Origin: Valencia hispanica
Lineage: Eukaryota > Chordata > Actinopteri > Cyprinodontiformes > Valenciidae
Length of the DNA: 64,000 nt
Reading direction: 5' to 3'
NCBI GenBank assembly: GCA_963556495.2
Contig: OY747714.1
Coordinates: forward strand, 49,978,041-50,042,040
The translations under genes were made by a program, and so were the position numbers. The notes under the pieces were generated by a model that saw only the letters and a program-made list of their open reading frames with translations, ran no database searches and was not told the origin of the DNA. Positions 11,084-22,700 of this stretch are shown in pieces (within the stretch, counting starts at the first letter, position 1; each line of letters begins with the position of its first letter).

Positions 11084-11280
11084 TCAGATTATCGGAGGGT
11101 TTTCTGCATCATCATCGGGAGAAGACATCGAATTCTTCTTCTTCTTCATCCAGATAATAACAGCCGCCATCGCCGTCACAACAAAGACAGACATTACAGC
11201 AAAGACAACCACGAGATGACCTCGACCAGGTCCTGATCCATCCATGGTTCCTCCATCCTCTCTGCTTCCATCATTGTTCC
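11084..11280 (-). CDS. Unit 2 transmembrane / tail exon
   Basis: After the acceptor (ctgcag at 11281-11286) the frame encodes an acidic, glycine-rich stalk (GSREDGGTMDGS), a membrane helix (LVVVFAVMSVFVV...), a lysine-rich stop-transfer (MKKKKNSM) and the end NPPII, then a stop at 11084-11086. It differs from the unit 6 exon at only a few residues. The tail has no tyrosine. Confidence 0.75.
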
Positions 11281-11464
11281 CTGCAGAACAGAACCAGGTG
11301 TTAGTCTGATCTGTCAGGAGAAGACTGAAGATCATCATCTACTGATCTCAGACCAGCTGCTTTCTGCAGAATCTCATCATCATCATCTGATCTGAGATGT
11401 TTCAGCTTCACATCCAGAACCAGGAAGCTGCTGGAGGGTCATGTCCAGAGACAAACAGACTCAG

Positions 11465-11651
11465 CTGGAGGAGAAGTAGGAGGAGCCACATCCAGGCAGA
11501 TGTTGCTGATTGGTTTAATGACTCTCTTTCTGTCCTCAGCGGTCATGTTCCTCAGAACCAAAGACCCGTCTCCAGTCAGCATGTCCTAACCTCCAACCTC
11601 GGCCCTATGGCAGAGTAACCTCCTCTCCAATTCCAGCTTTTATGTTCATAC
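11465..11651 (-). pseudogene. Deleted V-set exon relic (unit 2)
   Basis: The acceptor side (ccatag then gtatgaac) and the end of the domain (GDGSLVLRNMTAEDR, then DVAPPTSPP) are recognisable. The part from after the first cysteine region through the C, C', D and E strands is missing, the Y-x-C turn is lost, and the donor is ctgagt instead of gtgagt. The exon is 187 nt, against 342-354 in intact copies. Confidence 0.75.
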
Positions 11652-12607
11652 CTATGGAAGAGAACACAGCCCAGAGCAGAATGGATTAACAGAAGTGTTT
11701 TTGGTAGCAGTAATAAATGTTATTCTGAATATGCAGATCAGTTACTTGGTTATGTAAACAACAAATGAACATAAGGTAAAATAAAAAAAGACAAATATAG
11801 CAAGCACAGAATAATATGATTTCAATAATATATCCAAAACGGGATGGGAAGAAATACAAACTTATTTAATTCCACACCTTCTCCAAATCTAACATGATTC
11901 ACCCAAAAAATACTTTAACTTTCCCTTCTCTTTTACTACTTTATTTTAATAAAAGCAACGAGTGATCACTGATGCTTTCCTCTTCTTCTCTGGTAGATGT
12001 CTGATTCTGTGTCATTGCTTAGCTTGCTTTTATTTTGCAGTCTACCTTACGCTAACAATATCCACCTTCTGGACTCCACATAATATCTTGAACATGTTTG
12101 ATCTATAAAGACATGCATTGAGCTTTTAAAAAAACGCATATTTTCCCCAAAAGTTTGTCGATTGATGTTGTTGTGTGTCTTTGTACATGTTTTATTGTGC
12201 TTGTCAGTTCTGAAGTGTTTTTTGGAGAGCTTATGGTAGTTCATAGAGTTTATGCTGCAGGCAGCGCGTGGGTTTACTGACAGTTTGTAGTAGATAAGTC
12301 CTTTTCATTGGGAACAGGCAGAGTTTAGGTCATTTTCTCTGTGAGGTTTTTCTAACAGGATATGAGTGCATGTGCATGTGCATCATTTAATGTGTAAACC
12401 TTCATTGTGTGTTTTAACATTCCCACCCCATGTTGTCACTGCATAATAAGACACACTTCTGCACACAGAACTATTTCCAGGTCACATTAACCCAAGCACT
12501 GAAATAATGAAATCCAATTCTGATTTTTAACCCAAGACTAAAATTGAAAATGTGAAAAAAAAGCATTTGTTTGTATCAATTCAAAAGCAAATAATAAACA
12601 GTCATCT
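11652..12607. other. Unassigned sequence between the two V exons of unit 2
   Basis: AT-rich and without recognisable exon or repeat boundary, apart from the LTR that begins at 12608. Confidence 0.3.
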
Positions 12608-13070
12608 TGTTGGTTATTTTGAATGTTGGGCCAGGTTAACATGGAAAGATATTGAGTCCAGTTAAACAAACAAAGCCAACACAACTTCAGTTCTGGAATA
12701 CAGCTTCTGCCGGTTTATTAGTTTACATACCTTCTCTGAGCAGGACAAAGCATTGATGACATACAGTTCTGTCGTCCTCAAATACCCCAGACCAGATTCT
12801 CCCTTCTATTATTAACACCTAGATTTTATACCTAGTTCGTGCGTCATATTGGCGCCAGTGCTGTCTGTAATCCAGCTGCATCCTTTCGATAACACGCTCT
12901 CTGAGAGAACATGTTCTGCTAGCCAAGTTTATAATTTATCGTGTCAGAGTGACCTTCTCTGAATAAACACACGAATTCCTTCACGTAGCATTTTCGATAA
13001 GAACATCTTGGATATCCATCATTCTACCACAACACCCTGGACATTCATTATTCATCATTCTACCACAACA
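12608..13070 (-). mobile_element. Solo LTR, family 2
   Basis: It begins TGTTGGTT and ends CCACAACA, with a 4-bp target duplication ATCT at 12604-12607 and 13071-13074. On the minus strand there is a TATA-like 'ggtataaaatc' followed about 150 bases later by 'ctaataaac', a promoter and poly(A) layout typical of an LTR. No internal retroelement sequence adjoins it. It lies between the membrane exon and the complete V exon of unit 2. Confidence 0.7.
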
Positions 13071-13196
13071 ATCTGAGAAGTTTTTGATTTGTGGTTTTCA
13101 ATTGGAAATGGAAAGAATGACTAATACATGGACTGGATGCAGGGTGCTTGTTTTCCAGTCTCCTCAGAGTTGTGATGAGATCTGTGACAGACTCAC

Positions 13197-13538
13197 CTGA
13201 AAGAGGAGGAGGAGCTACATCCAGGTAGATGGTGCTGACGGGTTTAATGTCTCTCTTCGTCCAGCTTGTGTCTTTCAGGACATAACACTCATATGTTCCT
13301 CTGTCCTCAGCGATCACGTTCTTCAGAACCAGAGACACGTCTCCAGTCTGCATGTTCTTCAGCTCTACTCGACTCTCATAGCTTTGTTCTGGGATTTTGA
13401 ATTTTGAGTTTTGGAAAACGATAACATATTTTGAGTTATTTTCAGGTTTGCTCCACTCCACAACCTCAAAAGGCATTAATCCCTCGGCGTGACATGGTAG
13501 AGTAACATCCTGCATGGTTGTAGCGTTGATCTTCAGAC
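13197..13538 (-). CDS. Complete V-set exon within unit 2
   Basis: Donor at 13191-13196 (gtgagt) and acceptor at 13539-13540, phase 1 at both ends. It encodes a full V-set domain beginning GLKINATTMQ. Sequons NAT and NNS are present. The basic motif seen in the other copies as RRKR reads WTKR here. The domain is intact although the leader that should serve it is frameshifted. Confidence 0.75.
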
Positions 13539-13577
13539 CTACAAGAGAGCAGAGAGGTTTAACAGAAACGGATCTCA

Positions 13578-14682
13578 CACTGTAAGCAATTGCTGTAAAT
13601 TTACAGCTAATTTTTAACACTAAAATACTGTTTTCATGTTAAACAGTTTAGTACTGTAGTTAGCAATGCATTGTGGGCTGCTTAACTTGGAGCAACAGCA
13701 TAGAGGCCCTAAACAGTATGCTGATGTTTTAAATTACAGGAAGCTACAGTATTTTTTAGAAACTGAGTTTTGACTGGGAATTTGGAGCACGGTCAGAAGT
13801 TGATACAACGTTACTCTTTTAAATTGAGGCTATTTTGTTTTGGTAAATTTTCTTTAAAACATACAGAAATAATTTGCCATCAACTCCTGAAGGGACTTTA
13901 GGAACCATCATTTGGAAAGGAGATTTTCCAGAAGGCAACGCACAATTTAGATGACTTGCATGCTACACATCATCGAGTGTTCTTCATCAACATCCATGCA
14001 ATCTACAAATTAAACAGTAATTCAAATCTTATATATTGCCAAGAATGTTTGATATCAAACTGAGGCTCAGGAGCTTGTCTTGCTAGGGATTTTAACATGT
14101 CATTTATCAGCTAGGGTTAGGTTGAATAGCCAAAACTATGTTACTTTTTTGTTTCATTTTGAAACATTAACCGAACGTCTGAATCCGAGGAACACCGTTG
14201 TTAACCGGTAAGAGATGCAATCGGCAGATAGAGGCAGCAGGAAAATATCATTAGCATAGAGGAATAATTAGCGTACATCTTGGCCGGTGATTAAGGATTT
14301 ATTTCAACCAAACAATAAGATTACTGGAACCAAGATGGTTTTGGTGAGTTTTATTTAGTTTGTGTCTACGTTTAATGAAGTGTGCTTAGCAAACAAAATT
14401 AAGCTAATGTCGTTCAGATAAAGAGAGAAATCATTTAACAGTGTGACCACAGAAATAAACTGTATTTCTGGTTTACAGACTACTACTGTAAAATTTGCTG
14501 GCGTCTCTGCTGCCAGCTCTTTACTGTAAATTATATAATTACAGAAATATACCGTTTTTCTGGTTTACAGACTACTACCGTAAAATCATTTTACGTATTA
14601 TTACCGTAAAAATAACAGTATACTGCTGGCGTCTCTGCTGCCAGCTCTTTACTGTTATTTTACAGGGAATTTTTTTACAGTG
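13578..14682. mobile_element. Non-autonomous DNA element with CACTGTAA ends
   Basis: It begins cactgtaag and ends ttttttacagtg, inverted termini. The sequences on either side (gatctca / catgaatcatgaag) join to give the uninterrupted sequence seen at 63120-63150. Internally the motif 'ctgctggcgtctctgctgcc' style occurs twice, near 14500 and 14628. There is no transposase frame. Confidence 0.6.
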
Positions 14683-15534
14683 CATGAATCATGAAGCAGA
14701 GATGAGAATAAATCCTTCTGGACATTAAATGTAGCTGTCCCTGACTGGAGAAGGTAACTAAGAGACAGACTAAGTTACAGAGTTTCACCCAGTAGAGAAG
14801 ATCCACCTTAGAGTCATTCTGATCTCTCTCTGAAACAGAAACTCAGACTGGATTGTGGCCATGAACATCTTGGTACCTGAACTCTAGTGATAACAAGGAG
14901 GAGTTTTAAACAGCCTCGGATCTAAGGAAGGAATTCATTTTAAAACACATATCTGTCATTAACCTGGTACAATAAACCCTTAGATATCAGAAAGATCTAA
15001 TATGGAGGCTTTTTCTCCTTTTGTCACGTTTGTCTCTCTAAAGAGAGTCTGGTTCAGACTCTAAGCTGGACATGGAGGAAGTGCAGAAAGCTTCTCAGAG
15101 CTGAACTGAGATCAGCTGTGGACAGACAGACATGTAGGCGACTGTATGTCTCTGGATATGAATCAGTAAAGGGCTACAGATATTCTAGAGTGAGCATGAA
15201 AGTAACTTATCAAACTGAGTTGGTAAAATACTTTTAAAAATAGCTCAGTTTGTGTTGATTTGATTCTGCAAATTATTGATTTATCGAACACAGTTTATGT
15301 ATGATGTATGTGTTATTTCCTATTCTCACCAAACCCAGACAGAAAACTAAAAAAAAAACATTTTGCAACTCAATGATTTAAGTGAACATAATCGCTGCTG
15401 CCTCTATTTATGATTTTTTTTCTTCTAAAAACTAACAGATTTCAAACACTAAGTATTTCTAATTAGGAAATAAGGGCTTCTTGGTAAGCAGAAAAAATAC
15501 ACAAACAGCAACAGTTTGGAGATCCACAACTCAC
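14683..15534 (-). other. Conserved intron 1 sequence of unit 2
   Basis: Continues the alignment with 63130-63971 (for example 'gattgtggccatgaacatcttgg' here is matched by 'gattgttgccataaacatcttgg' there, in shorter blocks). It supports a common origin of units 2 and 6. Confidence 0.55.
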
Positions 15535-15590
15535 CTTCAGCAGAGACAATAAGGTCAATAACCAAGTAGAGAGACACACATGCTATTCAT
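15535..15590 (-). pseudogene. Frameshifted signal-peptide exon (unit 2)
   Basis: Donor gtgagt at 15529-15534. From the conserved ATG (15588-15590) the frame reads MNSMCVSLLGY and then stops. The phase needed for the V exon reads LVIDLIVSAE but has a stop directly before it and no ATG. Two bases are missing compared with the unit 3 exon. Confidence 0.7.
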
Positions 15591-16960
15591 GTCTTGGTCT
15601 GTGCAGAAAATGTCCTCTAACTAATGCGCTCTGCTGTCCTTGGACTCCTTCTGTGCACATAAAGCTGCTGGTGAACTTATATAGTAGTAGGAGGAGGAAA
15701 CCTCAGAGCAGAGGTTTCCTCCTACTGTAGATGTCTCTTTGGGATGGTGGAAAACATCCAGCAGGGGGAGACAAATCATCTCGTAAGCAGCGAGAATCCC
15801 ATTTCTACTCACACACACACGCAAAAACTTCTGATAATCAGTAACCTGGACGGTTTGGTCCGAACTACTAATGTTTACATTTGTTTCCTCTCAGTTACTC
15901 TTGCAGTAAACAGTCATCCCTGTCATGGTTCTTCTAGGTCGTCTTTTTGGGTGGGAGAGCATGGATGACATTCTGGGGATCTGCCAGGGTACTCTCTGGC
16001 TTGAACCGTCTGTTTGCAGGATACAGGGACCAACTGCTGATCTGATCAGGTAAAGGACAATTATGAAGGAGAGGTTTTTAATCTGATTGTCCCCAAAAAT
16101 ATGCACATAACACAGGTCACTCCTGCTATGATCAACAAAGACTGTAAAGCATGTAACAAATCCCCATCTGGTCATAGCTAACATTTAGACAGAGTAAACA
16201 AACTGTTCTGGGTGATGACTGATAATGGACATGTAAGTTTCTCATCCTTTAAACTAGATTCTGTCCATGCAGAGCAGGTTAGACCGGTTCTCTACACGGC
16301 TTAAACAGAACAAAGGACAGGCCTCTGCTTCAGAACTGAATGAGTTTAAACTTGATTAACCACATTCTGTTTAATATTCAACGTTGATTTAATATGTCTG
16401 ACTTGTTCATGTTAACTTGGCACACAGACAGCAGCAGGTAAACAGGCGCCTTGGTAAAAACCCCACCCAGTTCTCTATCAGCATCAGAGTATCTGTGGAG
16501 CACCAAGCTTGGGTTATTCCAGAACCACAGTGTTTCCTAGTCAGGGTTCTTTAGCCATTTCTGCCATGCTTTATGGTCTGTCTTCATAGTCCGGCTCTGC
16601 TTTCTATTATAAATATTTCCTCAAAATCATCCATTTTCACAACCTTCAGAAGAACCTTCTTTGAGGCCAAATTCCTTTAAATCTCAGGTTTTCTGCAGGA
16701 ATAACTGCAGAGCTGAGATGATCAAATCTGATGGAACTTCATGCTTTCTGCTTTAACGAGATACACAGGGAGGCAGAAACTACGGGGGCCGAAAATCTGG
16801 TGGAGCATTACGCCTTTTCAGGCTTAAATTCCTCAGGTGTCTGCGCAAAACCGACCAACTAACAGGCTTAATAATCCTATCTGCTTGTTTAGGGACAAGA
16901 TTATTTCCCAGTTTATTAATCTCAAAACAAAGTAAGAGTGAATTAGACTCAACAAACACG
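15591..16960. repeat. Segmental duplication block B, copy 1 (5' flank type)
   Basis: 15740-16740 matches 50780-51700 in the same orientation: 'gagagcatggatg', 'ccagggtactctctg', 'cttgaaccgtctg', 'gactgctgatct' and 'aaccccacccagtt' are shared in order. It lies upstream of the unit 2 leader, so it is likely 5' flank of the ancestral gene. Confidence 0.7.
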
Positions 16961-17330
16961 ACATGGGCTACTGGTCCATCGTATTGCCCTGCGATGGACT
17001 GGAGACCTGTCCAGGCTGGACCTCATCCCAACGGGACATGTTTCTGTTCCTCTTACTTAGCCAGTTAATAATGCCTACAGGCAACATCCATCCATCCATC
17101 CATCCATCCATCCATCCATCCGTCCGTCCGTCCGTCCGTCCGTCCGTCCGTCCATCCATCCATCCATCCATCCATTATATACCTCTTATCCTTGCAGGGA
17201 TAAGCAGTATAGGCTGGTGCCTATCTCCAGTGGTCATTGGATGAAAGCGCGGTACACCCTGGACAGGTCACCAGTCTATCACAGGCCAATGACATGAACT
17301 GCCCACCCCAGTTGGTCTCATCAGTCAGAG
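16961..17330. repeat. SINE/LINE tail fragments with (CATC)n/(CGTC)n microsatellite
   Basis: 'gccctgcgatggactgga' and 'cacaggccaat' belong to the common fish repeat tail also present at 18340-18470. The microsatellite spans about 17085-17175 and mixes catc, cgtc and catc blocks. Its long open frames on both strands are repeat translations. Confidence 0.65.
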
Positions 17331-17589
17331 AAAATTAGCTTTCTTTTTCAACTTGGATGTGTTGTCCTTTTTGTTTTTATTATTTTAATGCATAGCGGAA
17401 GGATCAGATCGCGACTCGATATCAGCAGATATTTAAAATCAAATGACTCTGACTCGACTCGGGGACCAAACATAATGTGAACGCGACATCCTTGTTGAAA
17501 ATCCCCAAAATGGGCGCAGCAATATTATGAGCAAATCTCACTGATATAGGCTGTAAGCAGCCACAAGTGTCCTCCATCTTGGACACTTT
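17331..17589. other. Unassigned short stretch
   Basis: No recognisable feature. Confidence 0.3.
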
Positions 17590-18065
17590 TCTCAGCGCTC
17601 TTCATATTTTTCTTGCTGTAGTCTGATGGCATATGTGAGTCTATCCATGCTGTGAATTTCTTCCACAATGTCTCTCCAGTTAGTCAGAGTAAGGGGGTCC
17701 ATTTTGTGCCATTTATAATTGCTTTTTTAGAGGCCGCCAAGAAGATCTTAATCAGATATTTGTCTTTACTTTGTATTTCTGTTCCCATTAAATGACCCAA
17801 ATACATAGCAATGTTTGTCTTTGGTAGTTTGTATCCCAGTATTTCCCCGGATTCCTCCCATAAAACATCCTAAAATTAAAATAGTTTAGTGCATTGCCAA
17901 AAAATGTGTGCATGCCCCACATCCTGTTCTCCACACAGCCTCCAGCATGGCTGATGTATGGATAATTAGGCCTTTTTAATCTTCGGTGTTAAGAAGAACC
18001 TAACCAAATGTTTCCAACAGAACACTTTCCAGTTTTTGGAACATTTCATACCATGCATCATCACT
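17590..18065 (-). mobile_element. L1-like LINE ORF2 C-terminal fragment
   Basis: The minus strand reads, with stops and frame breaks, CWRLCGEQDVGHAHIFWQC. This is the Cys/His motif (CWRxCG...HxHxxWxC) found near the C-terminus of L1-type ORF2. Further on it reads YLIKIFLAASKKAI, which also fits the family. Dead copy. Confidence 0.65.
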
Positions 18066-18115
18066 TATTTCCACCAATAATTATTTCTCCCATTATCTCT
18101 AATATATATATACAC

Positions 18116-18476
18116 AGGGCAGCACAGTGGCGCAGTTGGCACCACTGTTGCCTTGCAGCAAGAAGGTCCTGGGTTCAAATCCCGGCCTGGGGTCTTTCTG
18201 CATGGAGTTTGCATGTTCTCCCTGTGCATGCGTGGGTTCTCTCCGGGTACTCTGGCTTCCTTCACAGTCTAAAAACATGACTGTTAGGTGAATTGGTTTC
18301 TCTAAATCACCCTTAGGTATGAGTGTTTGTCCTGTGTGCTTCTGTGTTGCCCTGTGATGGACTGGCGACCTGTCCAGGGTGGACCACGCCTCTCATCCCA
18401 TGACCGCTGGAGATAGGCACCAGTCCTACCAACCCTGCATAGGAATGACGGGTACAGAAAATGGATGGATGGATCT
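18116..18476 (+). repeat. tRNA-derived SINE with (GGAT)n tail
   Basis: The head has tRNA-like polymerase III boxes: A box 'tggcgcagttgg' and B box 'ggttcaaatccc'. The body includes 'ggagtttgcatgttctcc' and 'ggcgacctgtccagggtgg', and the 3' end runs into atggatggatgg. It is a very common teleost repeat. The B-box segment is not a tRNA gene. Confidence 0.8.
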
Positions 18477-19559
18477 CTGATATACAATGTTGACGTTTTT
18501 CTATTGGACGCCATATCCTGGTACAGTTCAGAGACTAACATTAAAAATATGAAAAACAAGAGATTTTTTGCTTTTTTGTGTTTCAGATTTAAAAGCAAAT
18601 AGCAGAAAAAAAGGGGAAAAAAGCAATCGTTTGTTGGTGAATTGAAAATGGAAAGGAGGAATGATGTACATGGACTGATGTTTAACCTGTAGCTATTTCA
18701 ATCTCTCCACCAGCCAACACCATGAAAAACTACAGTGAAATAAGCAATGAAAACACGGATATTGTGTCAGCAAAATAAAATTAGAACCCAAATAAAAACA
18801 TAGGTTACACTTTGTTTTTCTGCATGAAATCGTTCTACGTCAATAAAAAGAGAATGTTAAGGCTTTTACGGCTTTAACCCTCAATAACTGTGTCCTATAG
18901 GGCGACCGCCTGAACACCCACCTAGGCTGACGGTGTAACCGATCCAGGGTTAAAGTGATTTATTCTAGATATTTTTGCTTTGCTGTGTTTTCTTCCGTTT
19001 CGTTTCTTTTCTTTTCTTTTCTGTTTGCTTTGTTTTAATGTTTATGTGCATGCTAAACCCCAATTTCTTTTGCTATCTGTGTGTGCTGAATTAAGCCCGT
19101 GGAGGGGAGATTTGTGGGCGGCTCTTGTTAACCTGGTCTATTTTTATATGTATGTTTTAAACCAGTTTTGGAATAAAGAGAACTCTTTATTAGAAAGAAT
19201 CCATCTGTCGACGCTGGTGCTCCTTTTTGAACATGTGGCCCTTTTTAGTTCTCTGTTCTCTGTCTCTCCCAAGTGGCGTTGCTAGTATATTTATTTTTAG
19301 CCTATTTATATTTCCATCTCTCACTTGCCACATACAATAGGCTATTAATAATTGTAATGAACATGTAATACTGCTTTACGCATCATGGTCCCCATCAGAG
19401 AAAAATCAGGCTACTTCATCTAAACATTTAGAAAAAAATATTTTTACTGTGATCTTTATTATCTAGAAATATTTCCTGTTTTTACACTGAAATCTGAATC
19501 ACATCTGTAATGTTGAGATAAAATGCGCTCAACCTTTTTATTTATTGCGTGCATGTTTT
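18477..19559. repeat. Left part of tandemly duplicated 5' region (copy A flank)
   Basis: Weakly similar to 22790-23200: 'aaaaagagaatgttaaggcttttacggcttta' style sequence at 18840 is matched at 22840 in shorter blocks, and the AT-rich stretch before 19560 resembles 23030-23160. No coding support was found. Confidence 0.45.
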
Positions 19560-19759
19560 GTTTTCTGATTTCCACACCTACCTACACATAATGATGACGA
19601 GGCCGTGCTCGGCGGAGCAGCCTTGAGTGGAAGTTAATGCGTCTTGGGATTCTGCCTTACTGGACACAGCGAACACGGAAGAGAGAACAGAGACACCATC
19701 AGCTCGCCAATCTTTGAGCAGATTCCGTCTTTTTTACGAAGTTTTCGCACATTAAAGAC
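19560..19759 (+). promoter_or_regulatory. Putative promoter and 5' UTR of unit 3 (copy A)
   Basis: CpG-containing stretch directly before the unit 3 start codon. 'gaacacggaagaga' and 'gattccgt' recur before the decayed leader copy at 23340-23650, showing that promoter and exon were duplicated together. I identified no TATA box. Confidence 0.4.
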
Positions 19760-22700
19760 ATGGATAGCGCGGGTGTCCTCGGAACCCTCTTCTTGATCGT
19801 TTCCGTGTCTGCTGAAGGTGAGTTACATAGCTGCAAACGGAGGGTTTCTTCCTTCCTCTTTGTGATTACAAACATTGGACCATGGACTAGCCATCAACCT
19901 ACCGGGTAACACTCGGTGGGGTGAGGCACATTCAGTTTTTTTATATCGCCTCTATATATATTTCTTTTCTTTTTTTTCTTGGGTGCATCTGGGAATCACA
20001 CAACTATTCCAATGGCTTCCACTTTGCTGTTCTTCCACTTGAACTTTCAATCCCTAGGACAAAGTCATAGTTTTAGTTCTGTTTTTGGGTCAATTCGGCG
20101 CTGTCATAATTGAACTCTAAACATTTACACTGTAAGTCAAAGTTATGGACCCCGACGGCCCATTGGTTGCTTTTCTTGAAGGACGTGGAGCTGATCCAAT
20201 GAAATCTCTAAGTTGCTCTCCTCGGCCGCCCTTTTTCCTTTCACGAAGTAACCTGATCCACTTCTGCCAATAGAGTTGAAGAATAGGTGAAGAAACGACC
20301 GGAAAATGGAAAACTACAAAGGAGGAAGGAGGGCGCAGGAGGAAAGCTGCGAGAAAAAAAGGCACAGAAACTGTTATGTCGACAAATGCATGCCTGCCGA
20401 AAATTGTACCTCCTTCAGCGGGAACGTGTGTCGTTCAAAACTCCCTGATAACGAGGAGAAAACGGATTAAAGTATCAGCGACATGGCAGCTTTTAAATAT
20501 ATTCATTATATGACCATGTTTCTTATGCATGCATGATCTGAAAACCTACTGTTTTATGGCGGATCAGATCGAAAAATTACGTTTTTGACACATTTGATCT
20601 GAAAACGTTATTTTTTAAACTGCTTTGCGGTTTATGGGTCACATTGTCCTTTTATTTCTACCACCAGCATGATCGTTTAAGCTTTGTATTACATCTAAAC
20701 TTTTTAAACTACCATTAAAGGCTGATTTTGCTGTGCGCAACTGCGCAACTGCGCACAGCTGACAGTCTTCGCGCACAAAAATCTGCGCTCTGCATGAAAA
20801 CAAACAAACAAAACAACTGGCTCAATTAGAAAAACCCACACTGACCCGTACCTGTCATCCATGGCTATTTGAATATCAACGCGGCCGAGACCCGCCCACT
20901 GACACAACACTTATATACTATATATAGTTGGCATGGCCTTCCTGTTGTGTTAAAATGTCAGACATCTTTTAGAGGTTCACACTGGTGGCAAATGCGCATC
21001 AAACCCCACCTTTTTTTGCAGGCCTACTTTATTGGTAATTAAAATAACATGATCAACTTTATGACAACCCCCCCTCAAGAATAAAAGATCATTTTCTTGT
21101 CTACCATAACAGACACTTAGGGAGCATAGGGTGTATTCCACATAACTTATGTAGGTTATTATTGAAGAGTTTTTAGACCACCCGATTACAAAATGGTGCA
21201 CTCTGCCATTAACGGCAGATAAAACGTTTTGTTATTGTGTCCTGTTTGCACCCATATCAGCCTTTAATAACTAGTTTTAAAAGGTTAGATTTGATACAAT
21301 GCTTAAACTATCACGCTGTTGGTAGAAAAAGCGCAGCATGTGACCCATAAACAGCGGGGCACCATAAAATACTACATGCATGAGAAACATGTAAATATTA
21401 CAAATATATTTCATAGCTGCCGCGTCGCTGATATTTTAAACCGTTTTCTTATTGTTAGAGTTTTGAACAATGCGCGTTCCCGCGGCAGGGGAAAGAAAAT
21501 CTAGTTGTTTAGGAGGAGAAGGTGGAGGTGAGGTGGGATTTAGGGAAGAGGTCAGACCGGCTCTGTGTCAGGCTGGAGAGAAGTTGCTGAAATCTTCAGA
21601 AAGAAAGACGTTTCCTGTACAGAAGGGGTGTGTGTGCACGTGTGTGTGTGTGCACGTGTGTGTGCACGTGTGTGTGTGTGCACGTGTGTGTGCACGTGTG
21701 TGTGTGTGCACGTGTGTTTGTGCACGTGTGTGTATGTGCATGTGTGTGTTTGTGCACGTGTGTTTGTGCACGTGTGTGTGTTTGTGCGCGCGTGTGTGTG
21801 TGCACGTGTGTGTGTGCATGTGTGTGTGTGTGTGCACGTGTGTGTATGTGCACGTGTGTGTGTGTGTGTGTGTGCACGTGTGTGTGTGCGTGTGTGTGCA
21901 CGTGTGTGTGTGCGTGTGTACGTGTGTAGGCCTATGTATGTGTCCATGATCAGATCTGAGTAAACTTGCTGTCTGACTTTGTGTATTGTCAACTTTCCAT
22001 AAAGTTCCAGTTCCAGCAGCTGTTACAGTTTAGTTATTATTATCATATATCATCAATGAAGCGTTGCTTTGCTGAAATGACTGATGTTTCATTGATTATT
22101 AGAAAAATAACTCTTCTGATAATCTCTCTCTGTTTTTATTCCTTTAAGGTGCCACTTTGAGAAACTCTTTATTTGACATGGATATATAGTGCAGGGCGTC
22201 ATTATGTATTTGTATAAAAAAGAAAACACTGAAATGACATCTCTGGCTGTGTTTCTTTGACAACCACTTTCATTTCAAGATGAAAATCTCTGAGTAGTGA
22301 AACAGTGCATCAATTTCTTTTACATGGTTACTCTCTTCCTAATATGTCATTTTGTTAGTCCCTAGCAAGAACTGTGCATTAACCAAAAACATAATGTCAA
22401 AGTTCTTCTTGACTTTTTCTAGACTGATTAACAATGAAAAAACCTTGCACAGTTTTTTTTAGGTTGGTTTTTGGAAAGAGATGTGTAATTCATTGTAAGT
22501 CCAAAGCTATCTGCACATTTGTCTCATTGAAATAAAGGCATTGAGTTTGCAGATTGTTTTGGCCTGGATTGGAAACAAAAAAAGTTCTGCTCTCAGCAAT
22601 AAGAGTAAAAGTCATTTTAATTTAAAAAATGTAACAGAGTTCAAGCAGAGAGCTTATTATGAGACACATTCTTTGTTTTGTATCTAACATCTTCCATCGT

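Larger units (their letters stand above)
11084..15590 (-). pseudogene. V-set immunoglobulin receptor, unit 2 (broken chimera)
   Basis: Four exon-like parts lie on the minus strand. The leader exon (15535-15590) begins with ATG like the others but is 56 nt long; a phase-1 exon here needs 55 or 58, so the ATG frame hits TGA within the exon. A complete V exon (13197-13538, 114 codons) has TLPCH, VVEWSK and EDRGTYECYV intact. A second V exon (11465-11651) has lost its middle and its donor GT (now CT). The membrane exon (11084-11280) is intact and nearly the same as that of unit 6. Joining leader, complete V and membrane exons gives 595 nt, which is not a multiple of three. The parts probably come from two gene copies brought together by recombination. 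A different leader exon could rescue it, so expression should be tested. Confidence 0.7.

Noticed and set aside
18125..18195. tRNA gene
   Set aside because: Polymerase III boxes are present but they belong to the head of a SINE; no cloverleaf could be drawn and the SINE body follows directly.
18980..19285. Plus-strand frame of 101 codons upstream of unit 3
   Set aside because: Phe/Leu-rich, no conserved counterpart in the duplicated copy, no splice context.
21470..21992. Several long open frames on both strands with alternating Cys-Val or His-Thr
   Set aside because: They are translations of the GT microsatellite; no codon signal or homology.
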